A stretch of DNA of 64,000 bases, from the NCBI RefSeq assembly GCF_964340395.1, contig NC_135559.1:9270259-9334258 (forward strand), read 5' to 3'. Below the pieces are notes generated by a model that worked only from the letters and a program-made list of their open reading frames with translations, was not told the origin of the DNA and made no database searches. Below are positions 24,600 through 35,332 of the stretch, piece after piece (the stretch's first letter is position 1; every line of letters starts with the position of its first letter). The position numbers and the translations under genes were made by a program. Source of the DNA: Glandiceps talaboti (taxonomy: Eukaryota > Hemichordata > Enteropneusta > Spengelidae).

Positions 24600-24945
24600 C
24601 AGGAATATGACAGAACCGCATGACACACAAGTACAAGTGTGGCATACTTGAGGTATTTGCACGAGTGCTGTAGTGTTCTCTGTGGCAGTAGTTGCACTTG
24701 CTATGATCTTGAAAGTGCAGCAGAAAACGTGGCATCGTGTTTTGTTTACAAGTTATTATTACACATGTTTATCTGAAATGGCAAATTTCCACAAAAAATC
24801 ATACAGTGATCACATGATTTTGTGTGTAGCGAACCATCATGTCCTCATTTGCATATCATTTGCATGCAGGTATGTAACAATGTTCTTGTTATTGCATTGC
24901 AGTAGAAATACCACTAGTATGTACACATACAACTGCAGGTAAGCT
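24600..24945 (+). mobile_element. F4 repeat, near complete
   Basis: 5' end ATGACAGAACCGCATGACAC, ACAAGTGTGGCATACTTGAG, then ATGTTTATCTGAAATGGCAA, GTGTGTAGCGAACCATC, GTCCTCATTTGCATATC and the end ACCACTAGTATGTACACATAC. Two perfect ATTTGCAT octamers lie at 24847-24854 and 24858-24865. Short frames on both strands are artefacts. Confidence 0.85.
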
Positions 24946-25257
24946 CAGGTACATTGTATTGTAGTACAGTGCTGAGATGTCAGTGAAATTTGAGATTCAC
25001 GTCAAAAACACTTTACTGGTGTAGAACATTTTCATTTGATAGAATATTTGTATTTTTGAACAGTGTGAAACAACATTACTTTAAATACTGTCCTTAACAA
25101 ATGCACTTCAGGATACTGGGTGGTTTTACGTATGGCAGGTGTTGAATCAGTTTTTGTCAGGTAAGAAATCTCATTAATAATAATAAATTGATAAAACTGT
25201 CCCTTGACTTCTAATGACAAGGACCTGTACATGTATGTCACTCATAAATTATAATGA

Positions 25258-25545
25258 TCAAAGAAAAATATTGGAGTAGGGTATCCAATTATTTGTTCAA
25301 AAAGTAAGAAATTCATAGAATTCACGTGTATGATATCATTTATGCAAAAATTGTGCGTTCTTTCGCCATGAAAAACTGTCTATCATAGTTCAAACTCGTC
25401 TTTGACTCATAGTGACAAGGTCCCTTATGTGTGTGTTTCTCTAATGTTCCTTGGCTGATTGACAACAAACATAGGGGTATTATCGAATTATTTGTTCAAA
25501 AGTAACAGGTTCAAAGAATTCTTATTTTATATATATGCAAAAAAA
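25258..25545. mobile_element. F1 remnant with flanking direct repeat
   Basis: GAAAAATATTGGAG at 25262, GTGACAAGGTCCCTTATG at 25411 and TTCCTTGGCTGATTGAC at 25448 are F1 pieces. A diverged direct repeat (AATTATTTGTTCAAAAAGTA...ATAGAATTC; AATTATTTGTTCAAAAGTAA...AAGAATTC) lies at about 25285-25325 and 25485-25522. Confidence 0.5.
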
Positions 25546-25894
25546 ATTCGTTTTCTTTCTTGCCTGAAGCAAAAAAAACAACAACCTAGAGAGCCATCAG
25601 GAAACTCTGATTATACAGTATCTAATGGTTTTGTCGTGCTTGTCTGTAACAATACATGTATGCATGAGTTTCAAATGCAACTTAGCATTTTTTGCCGAGG
25701 GGAAACTACATTTTGTAAATGAGCTTAGGCTGTCTCCTACAATTAACATGATGATACATTGGAATCACTGGATCTGATAAATGGAATGGTAGTACACTGT
25801 GTGTCTTTTTTTCTTAGAGGATCAACTGCTGTCGATGACACTTTGACCCTGATTTCATTCTGGATAGTCTTGTTTCACCATTCATACCAGACAG

Positions 25895-26465
25895 GAAGTG
25901 TTGTAAACTGGGGGCAGTGTAGGAGCTAAGGATTGTATATTCTAAGCTGGGGTGAGCAAAGTGATAAAAAACATGGGGAGTTGGGGAGGCGACAAGTATT
26001 GTAAACTGGGGGCAGTGTGTACATGTACATGTACGCAAGGACAAAATATTGTGTATTCTAAGCTAGGGAGCAAAGTGATGTTATGTAAACTTTGGAGTTG
26101 GGTAGGCGACCAGTGTTGTAAAGTGGGTGCAGTACATGTATTGTAAACTGGGAGGGAATGGGGACAAAGTGTTCTATATACTGGAGGGTTGGGGAGGGGT
26201 CGAAGTGTTGTAGAGTGGGCACAGTACATGTGTTGTAAACTGGGAGGGAATGGGGACAAAGTGTTGTATACTGGAGAGTTGGGGAGGGGGCCAAGTGTTG
26301 TAGAGTGGGTGCAGTACATGTGTTGTAAACTGGGAGGGAATGGGGACAAAGTGTTGTATGCTGGAGAGTTGGGGGAGGGGGCCAAGTGTTATAGAGTGGG
26401 TGCAGTACATGTGTTGTAAACTGGGAGGGGATGAGGACAAAGTGGGAAGGGATGGGGATGAAGTG
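25895..26465 (+). repeat. G-rich minisatellite, about 105-bp unit
   Basis: Units carry GTTGTAAACTGGGAGGGAAT, GGGGACAAAGTGTTGTATAC, TGGAGAGTTGGGGAGGGGGC and CAAGTGTTGTAGAGTGGGTG, CAGTACATGT. The three units from about 26135 are nearly identical; those from 25895 are degenerate. Five open frames, up to 147 codons, are repeat translations. The strand is strongly G-biased. Confidence 0.95.
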
Positions 26466-26900
26466 TTATATGTAAACTGGGTAGTATGAGAACAAAAGAT
26501 TGTACTATTATTTTTAGCAACTGTCAAAGAAAAATGCAGGGTTTCCATAGACGAAAGTAGTCTGTCTATAAACCCTTTAATTTCATGAAAATGAGAAAGT
26601 CAAATTTACATTACACTACATTCTTTTGATATGTAAATTACCCATGCCTCTACCATTAATTTTGGGGTGGGGTGGGGAAGAAGGGTGGTAGGTGGTGGGA
26701 AATGACACAGTTATGGGGAAGAGCCTGTTGAAGCAGACTTTTTTACTGTGAAATAAAAATTGGGAATATCAAGCACCATCGTATGAACATAGGTTTTTGA
26801 AATGCTATAATTTCAGACGTTAAGTTAGGTATGGCAGTATCCATATTTATATTGCATAGGGCATTAACGAGAGTACTTTTACCAGATGACAGCAATACAT
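26466..26900. other. No gene seen
   Basis: Includes a G-rich patch near 26663-26700 (GGGGTGGGGTGGGGAAG). No gene or element was recognised. Confidence 0.4.
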
Positions 26901-26906
26901 TTAGTG

Positions 26907-27146
26907 TTAAACTATATTCATATTCATTAACCCGTTACCACCACTACAGGATTGTTCTAAAAGTTTGTAACAATTACTCTGCTTAGGAGGCCTATAACAT
27001 ACACCAGTTAAAATAGGACGTGATTTGAGTAGGAGAATTTCGACCCAAACAGATTCAAGTCCAATATTGTACAGATCTGGGCGAGGGTTGAATGCCAAGT
27101 TACTTCTGATGAGTAAGTAAACACCTCCCACAGTACCACTGAATCA
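26907..27146 (-). pseudogene. LINE endonuclease fragment
   Basis: The minus frame reads GGVYLLIRSNLAFNPR, then GLESVWVEILL and GVCYRPPKQSN. This order (GGG/GGV-Y-x-R..., L-E-S-x-W-x-E-I, then Y-R-P-P) is characteristic of the apurinic-type endonuclease of CR1/L2/RTE-like non-LTR retrotransposons. Only about 60 codons are intact. A stop lies just upstream (TGA, 27158 region) and a stop downstream after a Gly-Asn-Met-rich tail. No reverse transcriptase is found nearby. It is an internal scrap of a dead element, not a host gene. Clade not determined. Confidence 0.8.
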
Positions 27147-27540
27147 CAGAGACTTTTTTGGTGATGTTGAGCTAAACTTTTCATACTGTAGTACCGGGTA
27201 AGCACAATTTCCGCAGTGTGCAGAATGTTAGATACAGGAAAGCATGCCTTTCTTGATGTATTTTTCTCCAAAGCTAAGTAGGGGTATGCCTCTAGGGCCA
27301 CTCAAACATCATGTGAGAATACTTCTTGATACCCTACGGCGGGTTTTTCTCAGATAATGGAGAGAAAGTTGATTGAAAATGACGGGTTGTCCCAGGTTAT
27401 ACATCTTAAGCTTCTCTGCAGCTTTTATTTTGTCATCACGTCAGACATTGTAAGATTGAGAAGAGACAGATAGGTTTAGCTACAGTCTTAATCTCGACAC
27501 CTATCTTTGTATCTTCTAAATCATTTCATAGTATACGTTA

Positions 27541-28112
27541 GTCGTATAATAGTACAGTATAGTACGTTATGGTGTGGTGTGGTGCGGTGCAGTAGAGTAC
27601 AGTACAGTACAGTGCAGTACAGTACATATACAGTACAGTACAGTGCAGTATAATACAGTGTAGTACAGTGCGGTGCAGTGCAATGCAGTGTAGTACAGTA
27701 CAAATGTACAATACAATACAAAACAGTACAGTATAGTACAAAACAGTACAGTACAGCATACATGTATTATAGTACAGTACAGTACATTACAGTGCAGTAC
27801 AGTATAGTACAGTACAGTATAGTACAAAACAGTACAGCAGTACAGTATAGTATAGTATAGTACAGTATAGTGCATTATAGTGCAATGCAGTACAATACAA
27901 AACAGTACAGTATAGTACAAAACAGTACATTACAATGCAGTACATTGCAGTACAGTACAGTATATGGTAGTGCAGTACAGTACAGTATACATGTAGTACA
28001 ATAAAGTGCAGTACAGTGCAGTACAGTACAACATAGTACAGTATAGTACAGTAAAGTATCGTACAATATGCATGTAGTGCAGTACAGTATAGTGCAAAAC
28101 AGTACAATACAG
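27541..28112. repeat. GTACA/GTATA satellite
   Basis: About 570 bp built of 5-bp units (AGTAC, with AGTAT, AAAAC and ATGTA variants). Higher-order phrases such as AGTACAGTATAGTACAAAAC recur irregularly. All frames on both strands stay open because the 5-bp period rotates frame; the Tyr-Cys-Thr-rich frames are artefacts. Confidence 0.97.
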
Positions 28113-28406
28113 TGTATTAAATATAAATAGTATATTATAGTACATTTTATTTGACACGACATAGAATCAAAAACAGCATACAAAAACAACAAACAACAAA
28201 AAATAATAGATAATTATAGATATGGAGGGGGAGGGGTGTCGTACCCATGCCACTGGGGCTATCCTAATTCTTGTTGAGAGATACATGTAGAATTGGGAGG
28301 TTTGTTCTTTTCACCCATAGTGTGGCTAGCTCTAGGTCTTGTTGATGTAGTTCACATCCCTGTCAATAATATGGTTACTGATAACTCTGCATATGCAGTA
28401 TTATTG

Positions 28407-28458
28407 GAATAGAATAGAATAGAATAGAATAGAATAGAATAGAATAGAATAGAATAGA
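28407..28458. repeat. (AATAG)n microsatellite
   Basis: About ten AATAG units in uninterrupted array. Confidence 0.97.
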
Positions 28459-28854
28459 GCCTTCATTGCATCCGTTAAGAAAACTACATTTCTTCATTGG
28501 ATTTTCTGTAATAAGTATTTGGTGCTAAAACAAACCAAATATACAGACTACAGTAATAATAAACTACAGCAATAATAGTTAACAAAAGAATACGAAAGTG
28601 TAAACTTTTGGTTATCAGATGTGTGTATGGTGATGTTTCTGAGCTCAGTTAAAATGTGTTTTTTGATCTTTGCCAGACCTTGACATCTGGATCCAATACA
28701 GCATTCAGTGAGTAGTCAATCCAATGAACATATAGTATTACTTCTATGCAGTCATAATTTATCACATTTCTTAGAATGTCACACACACTTTGATATCTAC
28801 AACTCAGAACTAATACATAATTATGTATTATATATCTCATAGTATTCCTTTACC

Positions 28855-29190
28855 AGTGTTTTATGCCAAGGGCAGTTAGTGGGTTATCAAAATCTACTCA
28901 GGGTTCCCAAATCATTTTACCACTGCTCCCTTCTTTGGCATTGTTTTTTGCTGAATGCGGCATGTACATAAAATCTACTGGGGTTCCCCAGTCATTTTAC
29001 AACTGTTCCCTTTACCACCAGTGTTTTAGCTGAGTGTGGTAAGTAGGTAAAATCTACCAGTTTCCCAATAATTTTTATCAGGTTCATAAACAAAACAAAA
29101 TTATGGTAGATTGTATGGAGAAACTATCCCACTTTTTACCTCATTCTCTTATTCCAGGGGTTCTCCAACCTTAGCAAAGCCACTGTTTTG
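28855..29190 (+). repeat. F9 array
   Basis: Three units of about 100 bp: AAAATCTACTCAGGGTTCCC, AAATCATTTTACCACTG and GTGTTTTAGCTGAGTGTGGT-like blocks, ending TTCCAGGGGTTCTCCAACC. Degenerate. Confidence 0.6.
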
Positions 29191-29558
29191 ACTTAGAATT
29201 TAGGGACAACATTCCCAAAATGTCTCTAAAGTACTGTTTTGATTATTTTAATGATTCACTGAGTCAGTCTTAAACCAACAAATGTACATGTACTATAGGC
29301 TGAGTAGTCAATATCATGAATCTCTATTCGTTCACTACTGACAGATATCGTCAGTTTTTCAGAGAATGCACAATTTGCTATCTATTTCTGGATGCTCTAC
29401 ATGTATCTAATGTTAATAACACAATTTTCATCCAAATGGACAATCTTCTTTATTTTGAAGTCATTATATTGTTTGCTAGGAGTGGATTCTTTCCATCTCA
29501 TCAGCTAAATCTTATATCGTACAGTGAACAGACAATGAAATGAATGAAAGGACTTGCC
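29191..29558. other. No gene seen
   Basis: A 75-codon plus frame at 29316-29543 has no recognised domain. Confidence 0.4.
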
Positions 29559-29559
29559 A

Positions 29560-29952
29560 TGTCTTGCCATGTGGAAATGGCAATGTCTAGAAAATTAATG
29601 GGTCATACTAAATATAAAGTATGACTTTAAAGGAACATGGGTCATCTCAAGACGCTTCGGTAATAATGGATCATACTAAATAATATTGCATGACTTTAAA
29701 GAAACATGGGTCACCTTGAGACGCTTTGGTATAAATGGGTCATACTAGATATACAGTTATGACTTTAAAGAAACATAGGCCATATTGAGACATTTTGTTA
29801 ATGCCTAGAAAATTGATGAGTCTTACTAAATATACAGCTTGACTTTAAAGGAACATAGGCCATCTTGAGACATTTTGGTATAAATGCCAAGAAAATTAAT
29901 GCGTCATACAAAATTTAAGACAACATGGGCTATCTTAAGACACTCTTTCCAT
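29560..29952 (+). repeat. Tandem array, about 80-bp unit, 5 copies
   Basis: Each unit has GGGTCATACTAAATATA, TGACTTTAAAGGAACATGGG, TCATCTTGAGACRCTTTGGT and AATGCCTAGAAAATTAATG. Units near 29595, 29665, 29735, 29815 and 29900. Non-coding. Confidence 0.9.
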
Positions 29953-30189
29953 CAAGTAAATAAAAACCATATATTAATCCCATCTAGCATCTTTTATTGT
30001 ATTGTTGTCGATTTAATCCTCGAAAGGAGTGAAAATTCCATATTGCATTGGTCGGTTTATATATGTGCATTTTCTGTACAACAAGCCTGATATCAACAGC
30101 AGTTTTTGGGTGAACCTGAAAGTTATATATCATCCAACACTTTGCCTAACTGTAGTAACTATATGCTACAGATCACAGGGTTATTGTAC

Positions 30190-30543
30190 AATTGATTAAA
30201 ATCCGATGTAGTGTACATGTCGTGATTTCTTTTTGGCCGTTACCTTTACTGTCGTTTGTTCTTTTGTGAGTGCTCGTCACATACATCTGACACAATACCA
30301 TAGGTTTCTCCAGCCACGCGAGAGTGCTGAGTGAATTCACTCAACGAGTGAGGATGCGCAATGCAATTTATAGTGTAAGACGGATTCTTTTTGGCTACTC
30401 GTAAGGATGAGGTTGGTTTCGAGAACACCGATGGTGTTGTGTCAGATGTATGTAACGAGCACTCTCAAAAGAACAAAGTACAGTAAAAGTAACAGCCAAA
30501 AAGAAATAGTGCCATGTACACTACATCGGATTTTAATCAGATT
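30190..30543. mobile_element. F7 MITE with arms of about 125 bp
   Basis: The left arm TGATTAAAATCCGATGTAGT, GTACATG, TTTCTTTTTGGCCGTTAC, TTTGTTCTTTTGTGAGTGC and ACATACATCTGACACAA is inverted at 30425-30540. The outer 27 bp are identical. The centre carries CGAGTGAATTCACTC-type palindromes. The same outer motif bounds the element at 63.39 kb. Non-coding; the 60-codon minus frame is incidental. Confidence 0.88.
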
Positions 30544-30544
30544 G

Positions 30545-31055
30545 GGTTGCTATAGTGATGATTAAATGTATGTTAGTATATATAAATATAATAACGTACA
30601 TGTAATTTTACAGATGAAATAAACAGAATCAAGAAACATGTGTAGATCTTGCTCATGTCCCTTTAAAAATAATTAATGAAACGGTAACCCTGTTATATCA
30701 TGCAGTTCAGATAACCTCCAACAAGGTAAAAGAGAGTTCACCACCTCTGTTACATTGATCAGGGTGAATGCTTGACAATTTGGAAAGCAAACACTTTACG
30801 CTCCACCGAGTTTAACCGTGTAATAGTACATTCCTGTAAACCTCATCAATATCATATGGTCTCCATGGAAACTGTCAGCAAATAATAGATGACTACTTGT
30901 AAAGGTGATGATCCATGCAAGGCAAGCTGTAATCTAATTTATGCAAGAGTGGTGAGGTCAGGGGTCACTTGTAGGTTAGGATATTAGGTTGTCATGGTGA
31001 TGATAGGAAAGAGATCTGATTTTTCACCATGTTCCCCATTTTCACCCTGTCTTGT
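30545..31055. other. No gene seen
   Basis: Nothing supported. Confidence 0.4.
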
Positions 31056-31063
31056 ATGTAATT

Positions 31064-31306
31064 GTATTTGTGTGTGTGTGTGTTTGTGTGTGTGTGTTTG
31101 ACTTTTCCTGTGTTTGTTGTCTTTTAAAGTTTGTATTAAAACATGTCAATATTCCTAAACCCTAGTTGAGTGTAACGGTTCAGAAAATGACAAATCACCA
31201 AGCAAGCAAGCAAGCAAACAAACAAACAAACAAACAAACAAAGCTTACAAATGAGTGAATAAAAATACCACAAAGACAAGTAGACAGACGGACGGACAAT
31301 TGGATG

Positions 31307-31352
<46 letters not shown>
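31064..31352. repeat. TG, AAGC/AAAC and GACA microsatellites
   Basis: (TG)n with TTTG interruptions at 31069-31100, AAGC then AAAC units at 31199-31242, and GACA units at 31306-31354. Leu-Cys-Val-type minus frames over this are artefacts. Confidence 0.95.
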
Positions 31353-31358
<6 letters not shown>

Positions 31359-31773
31359 AGTACAGAAAATGGCATTAAAAAGGCCCACAAAAAAATTTCT
31401 AATAAAGTTTGGAGTATAGCTATGTTTCATACACAACAGACTAGATTTTTTCATTTCTAAGAACAAGTCTATTTCTGTGTCTGTAGTGTAGGGCCTTGAG
31501 CAAAAAGGAGTTTCACCATCTGTTTTCATTTTTGTTTGTTTTTAGGCAAAACTAATCATACACAAGTCATTGACTGTATTTGAATAGTTCAGGCTGTCCT
31601 ATATGTGTATGTATTGCTTACTGGTATTCAAACGGTGAGCAAAGTTTAGAGAAAAGGGGAAAATATCAGATCTATTTCCTATCATCACCATGGCAACCTA
31701 ATATCTTGGCCTGCATGTTCAACCCCTGACATAACTTAATCAAAGTGGCACAAGCTGTAACTTAAACATTTTT

Positions 31774-32127
31774 GCTAAGGCCTAATAAAGAAATTGTTTG
31801 GTTACCTGACCCCACTTTTTCATGCCTACCCTAAACTTTTTTTTCACATATTCAAGAAAAAATTTAGAGAAAATCGTGAAAATTGTGAAGTCTTGCAAGA
31901 AATAGTGGATGCGGAAACTGACATGAATTGAAAAAGACAATATAAAACTGTTCTTTCAATCTGTAATGGCTGTACATCTGATGAGAAGAAGCCAATAACA
32001 CAGAGACCATTTTGAAAACAGGACTACCTGAAAAATATAAAAAAAATAAAAATAAAATATCTACCTACTCCACCTATTCTAAAATTTAGCGTAATTTTAA
32101 CCACACAACTTTTTTTGTTTGGCCAAA
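31774..32127 (+). mobile_element. F3 element, both ends present
   Basis: The left end AAGGCCTAATAAAGAAATTG, TTTGGTTA and right end TAACCACACAACTTTTTTTG, TTTGGCC are inverted. The interior (GTGAAGTCTTGCAAGAAATA, AACACAGAGACCATTTTG, CTACCTACTCCACCTATTC) matches 4.46, 40.88 and 63.65 kb. This copy defines F3 as a MITE of about 350 bp with ends of about 28 bp. Confidence 0.85.
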
Positions 32128-32234
32128 GAATGAAATTTGTGCCGATGCATGTCTGTGATGGCATTAAAAATTGTGTTGATGCTTTCTTGGCACACTTAAT
32201 TTTTTCAGTATTTGAATTGTTGACATGTATGTAT

Positions 32235-32345
32235 GGACAGTGTTTTTGCTAAGGGTGGTACATTTAAGTAGGTAAAATTTACCAGGGTTCCCATGTCAAT
32301 TAACCTGGGTTCCCAAATCAAAATTACCATAGACTCTACAGGGTT
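32235..32345 (+). repeat. F9 unit
   Basis: CAGTGTTTTTGCTAAGGGTG, AAGTAGGTAAAATTTACCAG and two GGGTTCCCA blocks. CAGGGTTTGAAAGTAAC directly follows at 32338, a possible element end with no partner. Confidence 0.55.
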
Positions 32346-32349
32346 TGAA

Positions 32350-33085
32350 AGTAACTTTTTTCTTTGGTAGTCCTAGTGGGCGACCAGTTTCAGAAATAGG
32401 TAGCCAAAGGATTGTGACCTGTAGTCTGATATTCCTGAACTGAAAACAGATTTCCTGTATTGGAAATATGTGTCTTATTAAAATACTTTCATGTCCATGA
32501 ATCTTCCCAACCTTAGCAGAAACACTGATGCGTGAATAGCAGGTTTGAAGTTCTGTCAATTGCAAGGGATGGTTTAGTATGGCTCTAACAGAAAGGAGAA
32601 TACAGTGTACTTGCAGGTACATTGTGTACATGTACCAGTGAATATGCAGCAAGAGTTACCCATCAAAACACATCTAAAATTCACATTTGCTTATTTAATA
32701 TGCCGTAAAAATGACCCCTAAAAATGTATAAACTCAACATATTCCTCTCTGATAGATTGCTGCAAAAATTATTCCCAAAAAAACAAAACTCAGTCTATGC
32801 CCTGAAACAACACTTATTTCCAAAAAAAACCCATCCATACTCTCTGTCTATGCCCTTTATAACTACATGTATGGTTGTCGCTCCATCACAACAGTTCATG
32901 TCTGTGTTATTAGTTGTGTGGCGCCACGACTATGTATTCAATATTCGTGTTGTCCACCTTTGTGCAATTTTCATGAACTTTGCATGCACAAGGCATAATT
33001 ATATTATACCTCAATAATGTTCATCTTTCAGAAGTAAATATTAATAGCAGTAATGTAATGTTCTATACCACGACTCATCCCAGGC
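32350..33085. other. No gene supported
   Basis: Two plus frames (32724-33017 and 32980-33162) and one minus frame (32296-32652) show no domain. The last part feeds into the tandem array below. Confidence 0.35.
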
Positions 33086-33087
33086 TT

Positions 33088-33357
33088 CTTGCAACAGGAC
33101 TCCTTATGTTGCTCATATTCACTCAAGCTAAAGCAGCAACCCTCCTTATGTTGCTCATTTAAAATCCAGTTAAATAAAACAGGCTCCTTATGTTGTTCAT
33201 ATAAGCTGACTTAAGTAAGACTCCTTATGTTGCTCATTTAAAATCCAGCTAAATAAAGCAGGCTCCTTATGTTTATTTTCAATCCAGGTGGCTGCAGCAG
33301 GGCTCCTTATGTTTTTCTTATTTAATCAAGCTGGATAAAGCAGGCTCCTTATGTTGC
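33088..33357 (+). repeat. Tandem array of CTCCTTATGTTGCTCAT units, 6 copies
   Basis: Unit about 45-50 bp: GCAGGCTCCTTATGTTGCTC, ATTTAAAATCCAGCTAAATA and A(A)AG. Six CTCCTTATGTT occurrences between 33101 and 33354. Confidence 0.95.
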
Positions 33358-33654
33358 AAAAAGGGACATATTAAAATAAAATGTTTTTGCAATCTTTTAG
33401 AAGAGAAAGATTGTATTATTGTATATGATTGTTCTTATGATTACTCTATTTTTCCCTACTTGTAGTTTTGTGTGTGCAAATAGTTACTCGTGGTAGAAAG
33501 AGGATTTTAAGACTATGCAATATTGATACTACCCGGCAATACATGTAGATAAACTCAATCTGAGTTCCTCTTGAAAGTATTTTATCAGAGCAGTATGTAG
33601 TTCCAATTTCCCCACCACAATTATGCTACAAGGTACATTTACATGTATGAAAAT

Positions 33655-33885
33655 TTGTCACAATTTTTATTAAATTTCCCCTACTCTGTTACCAGGGTTA
33701 CCCATCAAAATTATGGTATAAAGTTGAAATTTGTGCAAGTTTTACCTCCACTCTGTTACTTGGGTTCCCCACCAAAATTATCATACAAAGTATTGAAATT
33801 TACGTAGGTTTGCCAGATTCCCCCCTCTATCACCAGATTTCCCCCCTCTATCACCAGGGTTCCCCAACCTTAGCAGGTACACATG
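33655..33885 (+). repeat. F9 array
   Basis: CTGTTACCAGGGTTACCCAT, CAAAATTATGGTAYAAAGT, TTTGCCAGATTCCCCCCTCT and ATCACCAGATTTCCCCCCTC units. GGTTCCCCAACCTTAGCA at 33858 is the family end also seen near 29160 and, inverted, near 32510. Confidence 0.65.
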
Positions 33886-34082
33886 TGTTAATTCTAATAA
33901 CATTTTATAGGTTATGACCATTGCCCTTAGTTGGCAATTGGTAATTAAGTTCTCTGATTTATGTAGGTATGTAATTTATACTGTGTAGTTCAAGTACAGT
34001 CACATGGTATGGCAGCTTTAATATGTAGATGAATTATGTCATTGGAACTGTCACAAGAAGAAGGATACCGTTACATTGTCTT

Positions 34083-34245
34083 CTAGGAAAAGTCCAGTCA
34101 GACTTATTTCTGCCTTTAGTACACTTGTATTGATTACTCAACTTAAAGGAAAAGTCCAGTTAGACCTATTTCTGTCTTTAGTACACTTGTATTGATTACT
34201 GCTATCAACTCAAAGGAAAAGTCCAGTCAGGCTTTTTTCTGTCAT
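34083..34245 (+). repeat. Three tandem copies, about 60 bp
   Basis: AGGAAAAGTCCAGTCAGACT, TATTTCTGCCTTTAGTACAC, TTGTATTGATTACT repeats near 34086, 34147 and 34213; the third is shortened. Confidence 0.92.
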
Positions 34246-34369
34246 GTATATATTTACATATACTTATCCAGAGTCAAGAAAACGTCATCACTAGGCTATT
34301 CCTATAAACCTGTGCAGGAAGACCCCAAATGGCTGAACACACAGGCATTTAATATCCTTTAATGGTATA

Positions 34370-34620
34370 GGTAAAATCAACCTCAGTTCTCCAAATATTT
34401 TATGGGGTTCCCCACCAATGTTGTGGTACAGTAATTGAAATCTATAAGTTAGTAGATTTCTCCCTCAGTTTAATTTAGTTAACTACCAAAATCATGGTAC
34501 ATTGTACAATGTACAATACTAGATGTAAAAATCCATGCATTGTACCAGACCCCCCCCCCCCCCCTCCCCCCACTGTTACTGTTGTATCCCAACCATAGCC
34601 AAAGCAACTATTGTTGGATG
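34370..34620 (+). repeat. F9 fragments with a poly(C) tract
   Basis: TAGGTAAAATCAACCTCAG, GGGGTTCCCCACCAATGTTG and GGTACATTGTACAATGTAC are followed at about 34550-34574 by a C tract with one T, then CACTGTTACTGTTG. Confidence 0.6.
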
Positions 34621-34865
34621 TGTTCATCGTGATTGTCTTGTTATTTAAAATCCAATGCATCTCATTGGTGTAAAGTTTCCAAGTCAATGCATTTATAAAT
34701 AAATTTTTTTGAAATGATTTGTTGATAGGATTTGTCTCACATTGAAATAGAATGAATATATATCCTCTAAACTTCAAGATATGATGTATCTCTAGAGATT
34801 GTGATAAATTTGTATTCCGACCGAGACAGAAGGATCAGTAAATGCAATTACAAACATGCAGACAA

Positions 34866-35103
34866 ACCGTAATAACCCCGATATCGTAACTCAATTCGTA
34901 CATATCCTCACTATCTCGTTTGGTTAATTTGCATGCTACACGTTTATTCGTTTTGTTCATTTCACACCAATGTTGCCATGGCAACCATAATAACCCTGAT
35001 ATCGTAATTCAATTCGTAGGTATATTTACTATCTCTTTTGGTTTAATTTGCATGCTGCACGTTTGTTCGTTTGTACATTTCACTCCAGTGTTGCCATGAC
35101 AAC
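34866..35103 (+). repeat. Two-unit tandem duplication, about 118 bp
   Basis: AATAACCCCGATATCGTAAC...GGTTAATTTGCATGCTACAC...GTTGCCATGGCAACC is followed by AATAACCCTGATATCGTAAT...GTTTAATTTGCATGCTGCAC...GTTGCCATGACAAC. Each unit has one TTTGCATG block. Confidence 0.92.
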
Positions 35104-35332
35104 TGTGATTATAAAGTGTCATCTGATGAAATAGGCTGTCGTGGTGTAGAATTGCTAGATACATGTTGCTTTGAATATTTACCAGTAAGCTTGCTTTGTG
35201 ATCGATCTTTTTGTTGAGTTTGAAAAAAAAAATTGGAACACAAGAATGTCTGAGGATTTTGTTTATCACTTTAAGGACAGAAACATAGTTAAGAAACTGA
35301 TCTGTACATTCACCCTTGTGTGTGTATTACAG

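Noticed and set aside
25814-26548. Open frames up to 147 codons on both strands
   Set aside because: They follow the G-rich 105-bp minisatellite; the translation repeats every unit and changes frame with unit length.
27521-28192. Tyr-Cys-Thr-rich frames up to 117 codons
   Set aside because: Products of the 5-mer satellite, open in several frames on both strands.
29550-29952. CRISPR-like array at 29.6 kb or 33.1 kb
   Set aside because: Repeats are long, degenerate and contiguous, without unique spacers of constant length, and the sequence is animal-like.
32338-32400. CAGGGTTTGAAAGTAAC as a hAT-type end
   Set aside because: No matching opposite end seen nearby; CAGGG is too short to support it alone.
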